64,000 bases of DNA from NCBI RefSeq assembly GCF_042666875.1, contig NZ_JBHTCX010000012.1, positions 310,001 to 374,000 on the forward strand, in the 5' to 3' direction. A model generated the notes under the pieces. That model worked only from the letters and a program-made list of their open reading frames with translations. It ran no database searches and was not told where the DNA came from. The DNA is from Brachybacterium sp042666875 (GTDB taxonomy: Bacteria > Actinomycetota > Actinomycetes > Actinomycetales > Dermabacteraceae). A program made the position numbers and the translations under genes. Shown here one piece after another: positions 50,722-58,625 of the stretch (its first letter is position 1; every line of letters starts with the position of its first letter).

Positions 50722-52533
50722 GTGACGACACAGACCTGCCACACCGAAGGCTGCGAGATCGAGGCGGCGTTCGGCACCCGCACGAAGCCGACGTGGTGCG
50801 AGACGCACATTGCCGAGATGTTCGCCGAACGCGGGCTGGATCTTCTCGAGACGTTCGCCAGACCGACTGATCACCTATTGACGCGGTGCCGCGACTGCGG
50901 ATGCGAGACACACGTACGTTTCGAGTACGTGCTCGGTCTCGGCGATCGCCATGGCTGCGGCGCCTGCCGATTGCGGGACTCGGCCGAGGGTGCTCGGCGC
51001 GTGGCCGCCGGACAGTACGAGTTTCCGGATCTGACTCCCGTGGATCTGGACCTCGTGCGCTCCGGGGCGGACTCGAATGACTACGACTACCTGGGCCCGC
51101 TGACCGACCCTAGCCTGACCGGCGATCCGCATCATGTGCGTTGCCGGACGTGCAAGCGCCTGTCCGCCGAATGCGCCGGCGACATCGCGTCGGGATGCTC
51201 TTGCCGCGTGAACGCGAAGCGGGCGCAGCCGGTGAAAAGGCGCGAACGGAAGCTCCTGCGTGACTCTGAGGATCCCGCGACGGCTTGGTGGGCGCATCAC
51301 CTGAACGACGCCGCCGACTGGGAGAGCGCGCCCCTGCGCGGAGCGAGGGTGATCTGGTGGAGGTGCCCGGAGGAGGGTCACAAGTTCGAGCGGAAGGTCA
51401 ACGACATGACGGGCGGGCACCCTAACTGCCCGGCCTGCCGGGAACAGCGCAACGAGGAGCATCGCGCCCTGCGTCGTCGGTACGAAGGTGTGATGGTTTC
51501 CGAAGTGCCGGAGCTGATGGCGCTTTGGGATGACGAGGGGGATCCGGCGACGAGTCCCGTCGTTCGTAACGGTGATGAGTGGCCGTACATCTTCCCGTGC
51601 GGCCGCGGCCACCGGCGACCGCGTGGCGTTGTGGACGTGCTTGACGACTGGTGCACGTCCTGTCGCGCCATCGACTCACGGCTCGAAGGGCAAGCGCACC
51701 GCGAGCCCGGAACTCCGGCAGCGCCTCTCGATCCAGAGATTCGTGCCCAGTGGCACCAAGAAAACTCGGTGCCGATCGAGAAGGTCGGTGCGAACTCCCG
51801 GCGGATGATCCGGTGGCTGTGCCAGACCTGTGGTCACGACTGGATCCAGCAACCGCGCGAGCGCGAGAAGCGCTATCGGCTGTTGTGCCCAGAGTGCAAC
51901 ACGAAGCTCGGGTCGCTCGCGGCGTTCTACCCAGAGCTCGCCGATCAGTGGGCCGAGTCGAACCCCACGACCCCGTGGCACATCGTCCCGAATCAGAGGC
52001 TCGACTTCACCCCGACCTGGGTGTGCCCGGAAAACTCGGAGCATGTATGGCAGGCAACCAATGTCTCGCGTGTCTCGGGGTCGCAGTGCCCGCAGTGCCG
52101 CGTCCCCGGGAAGTCCCGCATCGAGCTCGAACTGTTCGCGGCGGTGCGCGAGCGCTTCTCGTCGGCCACCTCTGGGACCCCGATATCGAGCCCGGCCTTC
52201 TCCCGGCGTCGGTCTTGGCGACCGGACATCGTCGTCGAGCGGGACGGTGGCACCCCGCTCGTTGTCGAGTATGACGGGGCGTACTGGCACGCCAGCAAGG
52301 TCAACCTCGACCGCGAGAAGAGCCTCGATCTATTGGCCGCCGGCTACGCCGTTTGCCGCGTGCGCGAGGGCGAGCTGCCGAGCCTCGCCATCAACAATCC
52401 GCAGTACATGGAGCTGCGATCACATCCGACGGCGGTCGACGTGAACCGGCTCGCGACAGACTTCGTCGCGTGGGTTCTCGGTGGGTTCGCTCAGCTCGCG
52501 CCGGGGCGGCCGTCCACGGATGAGAGAAGGTAG
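50722..52533 (+). CDS. Multi-zinc-ribbon protein with Vsr/PD-(D/E)XK-like C-terminal nuclease domain
   Basis: A 603-residue protein. At least five Cys-pair modules are seen: CRDCGCE with CGAC (about 57-87), CRTCKR with CSC, RCPEEGHKFERKV with CPAC, CGRGHRR with CTSC, LCQTCGHDW with CPEC, and VCPENSEHVW with CPQC. The W/C..GH.W....R..CP.C pattern matches DUF4379-type zinc ribbons. Residues about 466-560 look like a small nuclease: IELELFAAV, RPDIVVERDGG, VVEYDGAYWH and REKSLDLLAAGYAVCRVRE, as in Vsr-like and homing-type PD-(D/E)XK enzymes. The GTG at 50722 is 133 nt after the DUF262 gene. Known homologues have no assigned role that I recall; a defence nuclease is the best inference. Confidence 0.75.
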   Translation: MTTQTCHTEGCEIEAAFGTRTKPTWCETHIAEMFAERGLDLLETFARPTDHLLTRCRDCGCETHVRFEYVLGLGDRHGCGACRLRDSAEGARRVAAGQYEFPDLTPVDLDLVRSGADSNDYDYLGPLTDPSLTGDPHHVRCRTCKRLSAECAGDIASGCSCRVNAKRAQPVKRRERKLLRDSEDPATAWWAHHLNDAADWESAPLRGARVIWWRCPEEGHKFERKVNDMTGGHPNCPACREQRNEEHRALRRRYEGVMVSEVPELMALWDDEGDPATSPVVRNGDEWPYIFPCGRGHRRPRGVVDVLDDWCTSCRAIDSRLEGQAHREPGTPAAPLDPEIRAQWHQENSVPIEKVGANSRRMIRWLCQTCGHDWIQQPREREKRYRLLCPECNTKLGSLAAFYPELADQWAESNPTTPWHIVPNQRLDFTPTWVCPENSEHVWQATNVSRVSGSQCPQCRVPGKSRIELELFAAVRERFSSATSGTPISSPAFSRRRSWRPDIVVERDGGTPLVVEYDGAYWHASKVNLDREKSLDLLAAGYAVCRVREGELPSLAINNPQYMELRSHPTAVDVNRLATDFVAWVLGGFAQLAPGRPSTDERR

Positions 52534-53345
52534 GCGACCGCGGCGAGTGTCAGGTTCTTGATGTACTCCGCGAGCTCCGGGCTGACGTCCGTCGGTTCGA
52601 GGTGCCCATGTCCGTCCCCTCCATTGTTGCGCAATGGGGCCACCGCCGCCGCCGTCTTAACCACCTGGCCGCGTAGCCCCGCGATCGCCTTCGCGTTCGG
52701 GCTGTCAATCTCGTTTGCGTTCGTCGTCAGACCCGCAGCGCGCATCGCCTGCGTCACGATGCCCGGCATGTCGGCGGGGCGCGCCTCGGGTTCGTGTTCA
52801 TGCAGCAGATGCTTCGCCGTTGCCTCGAGCAAATCCTTCGAGGTGCCGAGGATCGACCCGGGATCCAGGTCGCCCTTGCGGAGCTTGCCCTGAAGTCGGT
52901 CGACGGTCTCGCGGCCGCCAGCGGAGATCTCCGGGCCGGCGTAGCCCCGCTGGATCCGCCCGTCGGCATCGAGGATTGCACCAGCGCTGGCAAGGGCAGC
53001 GCGAAGCCTCTCGACCAGCTCGAGCCTTTCCTCTCCCGGGTGGGAGAACACGTCGTGGAATCGCATCTCGTCGATGACGTCCGCCACTAGCCACTTCACA
53101 GCGTCCTCGCCCTGTGCGTCAGCTTGTTCGAACGCCGCACGCAGGCGGCGCACTTTGCTCATCCGCTCCCCTTGCACGTCGATCTCGGGCACGTCGATAT
53201 GCCTCCGCGCGAAGATGTCGTCGAGCCCGGCATGGCTGGGGTACATGGCTCGTTCCATGAGGCGCCGGAGCGCATGGGCGACCTCGTTGGTCCACGGCGG
53301 CGGCATCATCAGTAGATCCTCCCCTGCCCAAGCACCAAGGGCCAT
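52491..53345 (-). CDS. Abi_C-like protein
   Basis: A 284-residue protein whose C-terminal half resembles the abortive infection C-terminal domain: GSILGTSKDLLEATAKHLLHE (about 162-182) and LRNNGGDGHGHLEP (about 239-252), the second being the conserved R..G.GHG motif, then a helical end (YIKNLTLAAVAYLLSSV). The N-terminal half is helical without a recognised domain. It converges with the zinc-ribbon gene and the two overlap by 43 nt at their 3' ends, so each transcript runs antisense into the other. It is the last gene before attR. Confidence 0.75.
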   Translation of the reverse strand: MALGAWAGEDLLMMPPPWTNEVAHALRRLMERAMYPSHAGLDDIFARRHIDVPEIDVQGERMSKVRRLRAAFEQADAQGEDAVKWLVADVIDEMRFHDVFSHPGEERLELVERLRAALASAGAILDADGRIQRGYAGPEISAGGRETVDRLQGKLRKGDLDPGSILGTSKDLLEATAKHLLHEHEPEARPADMPGIVTQAMRAAGLTTNANEIDSPNAKAIAGLRGQVVKTAAAVAPLRNNGGDGHGHLEPTDVSPELAEYIKNLTLAAVAYLLSSVDGRPGAS

Positions 53346-53719
53346 CGAGTCCGCCTATCGGATACCTGCACGCGATGAACCGCCCTGAGTACCTGCGGGG
53401 CGCGGGTAGCAGCCCCGACGACACGGGTGTAGTAGTGGCGTCACGACTAGGGCCGCAGGGGCGGGAGGTCGCTCTGCTCAGCCCGCCCGCTCTCCGTAAG
53501 GTCGATCAGGATTGCTGCACGGAGAGATCTCACGGTCCCACCGGATCGCGCAGCAGTCCGAAGGTGCAGTGAGCGTAGCCAGATCAAGCCGGAGCACCGA
53601 CACTGGCGTTCCCCGGTCGCGAGTCTTGGCTTGTTGAGCTGGTGAACCGATGAGTGACTATTGCACGTTAGCTGCACGATGTATCGGCATCGCGCTTGCA
53701 CCTGCGATAACACCGCTCA
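53346..53719. other. Right end of the island, no gene seen
   Basis: The 374-nt stretch has only short, unconvincing frames. It contains TGCAC at 53516, 53662, 53673 and 53697, echoing TGCAC sites near attL (37164, 37196 and inverted at 37203). These could be arm-type sites for the integrase or its directionality factor. Confidence 0.5.
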
Positions 53720-53743
53720 CGAGCTGTACTACGACATCTGAGC
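53720..53743. repeat. attR: right end of the island
   Basis: Copy of the glnA 3' end (23 of 24 positions match 37112-37135; the 17-bp core 53727-53743 is identical). Sequence beyond it belongs to the chromosome that originally followed glnA, including a terminator. Confidence 0.88.
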
Positions 53744-53773
53744 TGACGGAGACATCTGAGCCCTCTGGGCTCT

Positions 53774-53803
53774 CGAGCTGACTCTCCCCGAGCCGTCAGC
53801 TCG
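53774..53803 (+). terminator. First of two hairpins downstream of attR
   Basis: A 9-bp stem (cgagctgac at 53774-53782 with gtcagctcg at 53795-53803). It lies about 35 nt after the original position of the glnA stop. Confidence 0.5.
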
Positions 53804-53807
53804 ATCA

Positions 53808-53848
53808 GCGGCCCCCGACCTGCATCCGTGCAGGGCGGGGGCCGCTTT
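53808..53848 (+). terminator. Displaced native glnA terminator
   Basis: A 10-bp stem (gcggcccccg at 53808-53817 with cgggggccgc at 53836-53845) encloses a further perfect 6-bp stem (cctgca/tgcagg) and is followed by TTT. It now follows attR with no gene upstream of it on this strand for over 1 kb, which fits a glnA terminator separated from its gene by the island. Confidence 0.75.
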
Positions 53849-53943
53849 CCGGACGGGCCACGGGGTGGCCGCGTCCGGGCGTCCCTCCCCCGCCTCGCCC
53901 GCTGCGTCGCCATCCGGGCGCCGTAGAGAACGGAACCCGCCCG

Positions 53944-54465
53944 ATGTACATGACGAACGACGTGCTCGTGATCGGACTGGCGATGCACCTGGTGGTCGTC
54001 GCCGTCGTGGCGCCCGGTCTCCGTGCGCTGTCCGGGGCGCGCCGCTCGTGGGTGGTCAAGCCGCCCTACAACGCCTCACAGATCGCCTCCCGCAACACCT
54101 GGCCGTTCACGATGGCCGGGGTGGGCGGAGCACTGCTGATGTCCCTGCCGGCGACCGTGTTCGAGTTCTTCGGACGCGAGGATCTCCGGCAGCTGTGGTG
54201 GAACTTGCCGTTCATCTGGCTGGCCATGCTCGTGATCGCCGTGTCCTGCTTCTGGTGGCCCGCTCGCCTCGCGCCGCGCTGGTACCGGCGCTGGGCCGCC
54301 CGCGGCGGCACCCGCGACGTGATGCCCTGGACCGAGGAGGAGATCGCTGCGATCCGCGCCCGCCCCGAGGGTCGGCGCCGTCGCGGCCTCCTGCGGGATG
54401 TCCAGCGGTGCCGGGAGCTGACGGCCGCCCAGATCACGGAGCGAGCGGGCGGCCCGGTCCCCTGA
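53944..54465 (+). CDS. Membrane protein, unknown function
   Basis: A 173-residue protein with three predicted membrane segments (VLVIGLAMHLVVVAVVAPGL, WPFTMAGVGGALLMSLPATVF, WWNLPFIWLAMLVIAVSCFWW) and a basic cytoplasmic C-terminus (EEIAAIRARPEGRRRRGLL). No family recognised. Two ATG codons 6 nt apart can serve as start; I took the first. Before the island arrived it would have been the gene after glnA. It converges with the nuclease-like gene. Confidence 0.7.
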   Translation: MYMTNDVLVIGLAMHLVVVAVVAPGLRALSGARRSWVVKPPYNASQIASRNTWPFTMAGVGGALLMSLPATVFEFFGREDLRQLWWNLPFIWLAMLVIAVSCFWWPARLAPRWYRRWAARGGTRDVMPWTEEEIAAIRARPEGRRRRGLLRDVQRCRELTAAQITERAGGPVP

Positions 54466-54475
54466 ATCGGCTGGG

Positions 54476-55393
54476 TCAGTCCAGCGCGGCCATCCCGCCC
54501 TTGGCGCGAAGCAACGACAGCAGCAGTTCCTGCGGACCCGACGACGCCTCCAGGGCGCACTCGTCGGGCTCGAAGGACCACGCGCTGCGCAGGGAGCGGA
54601 ACACCTCGAACTCGGCGTCACCGGTGCGCAGCGGCACCACCTGGTAGCCGCCGGCCTCGGGCAGGTGGATGATGAACGCGCCCGTGAGGTCCGGCATCTC
54701 CCGCACGGTGCCGTCGTCATCCAGCAGCTGTTCGGCGCGGACCACGGCCACACCCTGGAGCGCATAGTCGCCGCGCACCTTCTTCGAGGTCTTGATGTCG
54801 GCGCTGAGCAGCGTGTTGCCGATACGGACGATCGCATCGGTGGTCCCGGCGTAGCCGACGGTATGGTTCACGACCGTCTGCTCGACCTCGACGAACTCGG
54901 GCTGGTAGTCCTCGAGGAACCGGCCGTAGCCGTCCAGGCGCACGTCGGCGCGGGTGATCAGCGCCTGCGGGTCCTTCTCGGCGGCGAAGGCTCCCTGCGA
55001 GGAGCGCATGTGGTCGGCGAGCTCGCCGATCTGGGCGGCGGTGGGGCGCGCCCCGCTGGTGCCCCACAGCTCACAGGCAGAATGGACCAGGGTGCCGAAA
55101 TCCGCCGCGGTGCGCGTGTACTCGGTGGCGGCCGCGGCGATGCGCTTCTGGGTGCCCCACTTGTCGCGGGCGACACGGGCGATCTCCGCCGCGGCCCGGC
55201 CCGGATTGCGGTCCAGCCACGCGTACATCTCCAGTGCTCGCTTGGAGGCCATGGTGGCGTACCAGCCCTGCAGGTGGTCCTTGGCGCGCATGCCCGCGAC
55301 CGTGGTGATCGAGGGGTACAGCAGCGGTCCGTCGGGCTCGAGGCGGTACATGCGGCCACGCGGGGTGTCGGCGCTGAGAGTGGGGGTCGTCAT
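54476..55393 (-). CDS. Cas4/RecB-like PD-(D/E)XK nuclease family protein
   Basis: A 305-residue protein with a RecB-family nuclease core: FGTLVHSACELWG (His and acidic residue), EVEQTVVNHTVGYAGTTDAIVRIG (the metal-binding Asp in TTDAI), LLSADIKTSKKV (Asp-x-Lys) and ALQGVAVV (the Gln motif). There are no iron-sulfur cysteines, so it is not a true Cas4. The N-terminus (YPSITTVAGMRAKDHLQGW) resembles a target-binding part. No Cas genes are nearby; a role in DNA repair is likely but unproven. The ATG at 55393 follows GAGGAACC. Confidence 0.72.
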   Translation of the reverse strand: MTTPTLSADTPRGRMYRLEPDGPLLYPSITTVAGMRAKDHLQGWYATMASKRALEMYAWLDRNPGRAAAEIARVARDKWGTQKRIAAAATEYTRTAADFGTLVHSACELWGTSGARPTAAQIGELADHMRSSQGAFAAEKDPQALITRADVRLDGYGRFLEDYQPEFVEVEQTVVNHTVGYAGTTDAIVRIGNTLLSADIKTSKKVRGDYALQGVAVVRAEQLLDDDGTVREMPDLTGAFIIHLPEAGGYQVVPLRTGDAEFEVFRSLRSAWSFEPDECALEASSGPQELLLSLLRAKGGMAALD

Positions 55394-55516
55394 GGTTCCT
55401 CGGGAGGACGCGATAGCACGCGGGTCGGTGACAGGGGGCGGAGTTCACGGTACGCCGACGGCGGCCTCCGGCCGTGGTGACAGCGCCGTACGCGCCGAGA
55501 ATCACGCGGCGGCGGG

Positions 55517-58500
55517 TCACCCTTCGGGGCCGAAGATGAGTCGCTCGGCGATCAGCCGGGCCCGGCGGGTCAGCCGCAGGTACCGCTCCTCGAGCTCGGA
55601 GGCGGAGCCGTCCTCGCCATCGATGAGCTGGGCGAGGGCCCGCAGTTCGGTGCGGTCGGTGGGGAGCACGTCCCCCTCGCGGCCCTTCCACAGGAACAGG
55701 CAGCGGCGGACCTGCCAGGCCAACTTCCACGCCTCCGAGAGCTCCTCGGCTTCCCGGGCGGAGATCAGGTCGGCCCCAGCGGCGGCCTCGAGCTGGCCCA
55801 GCGTGCTGGTGGTGCGCAACCCGTCGACCTCGTGAGCGTGCTCCATGGCGAGGATCTGGGCGCTCCACTCGACGTCGGTCATCCCGCCGCGGCCGAGCTT
55901 GACCTGGCGGGAGGGATCGGCGTTGCGCGGCAGGCGCTCGGACTCCACGCGAGCCTTCATGCGGGTGATCTCCCGCCGCGCGCGCTCGTCGAGCCCGCTC
56001 GCCGGGTAGCGGTGCCGGTCCATCTCCTCCCGCAGCTGCGCCGCGACGGCCTCCGAGGCCACCACGGGCCGGGCGCGCAGCAGCGCCTGCTTCTCCCATG
56101 TCTGCGCGTCCCGCCGGTAGTACTCGATCCATGCCTCGACGCTGCGGGCGAGCATGCCGTTCTTCCCCTCGGGGCGCAGGTCCGCGCTGACCTTCATGTC
56201 GGTGCCGGCGGCGGGGGCGTTGAGGATGCGCTGGACCTGGGTGGCCACAGCCACCCCGATCTCGCCGGCGGCGTGCCCGGCCCCGCGATCGATGAGGAGG
56301 AACTGGACGTCGGCGTCGGAGGCGTAGCCCATCTCGCGGGCACCGAAGCTGCCCATCGCCACGATCGCCATCTCCACCCCGAGGGCGCGCGCCGGGTCGG
56401 AGCGGCGCTCGCGCAGGCGTTTGGCGGTGTCGACATCGACCTCCTCGACGCTGTCGAGGGTCTCGGCGCCGGCGCCGACCACCTTGCGCTCGCGGGCGAC
56501 GACATGGAAGGCGACCAGCAGCCCCGCCTCCAGCACCGCCTCGGCGAGGTCGGTGAGGGCGCGGGCGACCTCGGTCGCGGAGGAGAGACCGGTCAGGTGT
56601 GCCAGGGCGATCCGCAGCAGCTCCCGGTTGCGGGTGCGCCGCAGGACGTCGCGGGCCACCTCGACGGAGTCGACCCGGGAGATGACGGCGAGGAACTCCC
56701 GGCCCAGGACGTCGCGGGAGAGCGGGCGCAGATGCTCGTCGCGGGCGAGCCAGCGCACCGCCTCGGGGATCTGCACCAGCTGTTCGCCGACGAAGCGACT
56801 GCCGGAGAGCACCCGGGTCAGCCGTTTCGCGGCCAGGCCCGAGTCCCGCAGCAGGCCCAGGTACCAGTGGGCGGAGCCGATGGTGTCCGAGAGCCGGCGG
56901 AACGCGAGCAGGCCGAGGTCGGGATCGATGCCGTCGGCGAACCATTCGAGCATCGCGGGCAGCAGCTGGCGCTGGATCTTCGCGCGCCGGGAGATGCCCT
57001 CGGTCAGGGCGGTGATGTGGGTCAGGGCGCGGGCCCCGTCGCGGTAGCCGATCGCTGCCAGGCGGGCCGTGGCCGACTCCGGGCTCAGCCGGATCTCGCC
57101 GTCGCTGAGCGTGGAGGCCGTCTCCAGCAGGGGGCGGTAGTAGATCTCCTCGTGCAGCTGGCGCACGCGGCGGCGGGTGCGGTTGTACTTCTGGTCGAAC
57201 TGGTCCGGCGTCAGGCCCAGGGTGCGTGCCAGGCGTCGCAGGTCGGCCGGGGAGGTGGGCAGCACCTGGGTGCGGCGCAGTCGGTGCAGTTGCATGCGGT
57301 GCTCGACGCAGCGCAGGAACCGGTAGGCGGCGTCCATCTCGGCGACGTGGTTGCGGGAGATGTAGCCGCCCTCGCCCAGCCGGGCGAGCGACTGGAGCGT
57401 GGAGCGCGCATGCAGACCCAGATCGGTGCGGCCGTGGACCATCTGCAGCATCTGCACGGTGAACTCCACGTCCCGCAGGCCGCCGGGGCCGAGTTTGATG
57501 TTGCGGTCGGCCTCGCCGTGCGGGATGTGGGCGATGACCCGGCGGCGCATCGCGCGGGAGTCCTCGACGAACCCCTCGCGGGTGGAGGCCTTCCACACCC
57601 AGGGCTCGACCATCTCCTCGAACTCCCGGCCCAGCTCGAGGTCGCCGGCGGCGGCGCGCGACTTCAGGAGGGCCTGGAACTCCCAGGAGTGGGCCCACTG
57701 GGTGTAGTAGTGGCGGTACGAGTCCAGGGTCCGCACCAGCGGACCGTCCTTGCCCTCGGGCCGGAGGTTCGCATCGACCTGCCACAGGGACCCCTCGGCC
57801 GTGCGGTCCGAGCACACGCGAGCCAGCTCCCGGGCGAGGGCGGAGCCGATCACCACCAGCTCCTCCTCGGCGGCATCGTCGACGGGGGCGACCACGTGCA
57901 TCACGTCGACGTCGGAGATGAAGTTCAGCTCGCGCGCTCCGGTCTTGCCGAGCGCGATCACGGACCAGCGGACCTTCTCGTGGTCCTCGACGGTCGCCCG
58001 GGCGATCGCGGCGGCCGCATCCAGGGCGGCGTCTGCCAGGTCGCTGAGGGCGGTTGAGACCCGCGGCTGGAGAGCTTCGGGGGACGCGGCGAGGACATCG
58101 GCGGCGGCGATCTGGATCAGTCGTTCGTGGTAGGCGACCCGCAGGTCGTCGCGGGCCTCCCGCCCGGACTCGGCGGCGACGGGCACGGGGGCCGACGGGT
58201 CGGCGCCGACCGCCCGCAGCAGCCGCTCGCGCACGGCGGCGGCCGGCGTGGCCAGCTCGTCATCGCCCTCGCGCAGCGCCTCCAGCAGCTCCGGGTGCCG
58301 GGTGAGGACGTCGCCGAGCGCGACGGACGTGCCCAGCAGCCGGATCAGCCGGTCGCCGGCGCTGCCGGGCGTCCCGATGCCGGCGAGGAACTCGTCCTTC
58401 AGCGCTTTGCGTCCGCAGCCCTCGGCGGCTTCGGCCAGGCGGAGCAGACCGATCACCGCATCATCGCCGTCGGCCGTGGCACCGATGCGGGCCACGGCTC

Positions 58501-58612
58501 CCTGGGGCAGCCCGGCCAGGGCCGGGTCGGCGAGGAAGCGACTGACGCGGTCGGTCCGGGTGAAGCCGAGGCGGGCGAGGCCGCCGGCACCGGTCGCGGG
58601 CTGGGAGGTCAT
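55517..58612 (-). CDS. glnE: Glutamine synthetase adenylyltransferase/adenylyl-removing enzyme
   Basis: Bifunctional enzyme that adds or removes AMP on the regulatory tyrosine of GlnA according to nitrogen status. The 1031 residues hold two nucleotidyltransferase domains: KTGARELNFISDVDVMHVV in the first half (about 230) and GSFGAREMGYASDADVQFLL in the second (about 755), each with its acidic pair. Each is followed by a helical GlnE domain (LRPEGKDGPLVRTLDSYRHYY and LRPEGKNGMLARSVEAWIEYY). I chose ATG 58612 because GAGGTG lies 8 nt upstream; a GTG at 58624 is possible. It follows glnA2 immediately. Its target tyrosine is present in GlnA (35.7 kb) but not in GlnA2. Confidence 0.94.
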   Translation of the reverse strand: MTSQPATGAGGLARLGFTRTDRVSRFLADPALAGLPQGAVARIGATADGDDAVIGLLRLAEAAEGCGRKALKDEFLAGIGTPGSAGDRLIRLLGTSVALGDVLTRHPELLEALREGDDELATPAAAVRERLLRAVGADPSAPVPVAAESGREARDDLRVAYHERLIQIAAADVLAASPEALQPRVSTALSDLADAALDAAAAIARATVEDHEKVRWSVIALGKTGARELNFISDVDVMHVVAPVDDAAEEELVVIGSALARELARVCSDRTAEGSLWQVDANLRPEGKDGPLVRTLDSYRHYYTQWAHSWEFQALLKSRAAAGDLELGREFEEMVEPWVWKASTREGFVEDSRAMRRRVIAHIPHGEADRNIKLGPGGLRDVEFTVQMLQMVHGRTDLGLHARSTLQSLARLGEGGYISRNHVAEMDAAYRFLRCVEHRMQLHRLRRTQVLPTSPADLRRLARTLGLTPDQFDQKYNRTRRRVRQLHEEIYYRPLLETASTLSDGEIRLSPESATARLAAIGYRDGARALTHITALTEGISRRAKIQRQLLPAMLEWFADGIDPDLGLLAFRRLSDTIGSAHWYLGLLRDSGLAAKRLTRVLSGSRFVGEQLVQIPEAVRWLARDEHLRPLSRDVLGREFLAVISRVDSVEVARDVLRRTRNRELLRIALAHLTGLSSATEVARALTDLAEAVLEAGLLVAFHVVARERKVVGAGAETLDSVEEVDVDTAKRLRERRSDPARALGVEMAIVAMGSFGAREMGYASDADVQFLLIDRGAGHAAGEIGVAVATQVQRILNAPAAGTDMKVSADLRPEGKNGMLARSVEAWIEYYRRDAQTWEKQALLRARPVVASEAVAAQLREEMDRHRYPASGLDERARREITRMKARVESERLPRNADPSRQVKLGRGGMTDVEWSAQILAMEHAHEVDGLRTTSTLGQLEAAAGADLISAREAEELSEAWKLAWQVRRCLFLWKGREGDVLPTDRTELRALAQLIDGEDGSASELEERYLRLTRRARLIAERLIFGPEG

Positions 58613-58625
58613 CGGCCGGCGCACC

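Noticed and set aside
53375..53572. A 65-codon frame near the right end of the island
   Set aside because: No ribosome-binding site, no family, random-looking composition; the region more likely holds recombination sites.
54476..55393. A Cas4 protein hinting at a CRISPR locus
   Set aside because: The iron-sulfur cysteines are missing and no cas gene or array is nearby; it is a general RecB-like nuclease.
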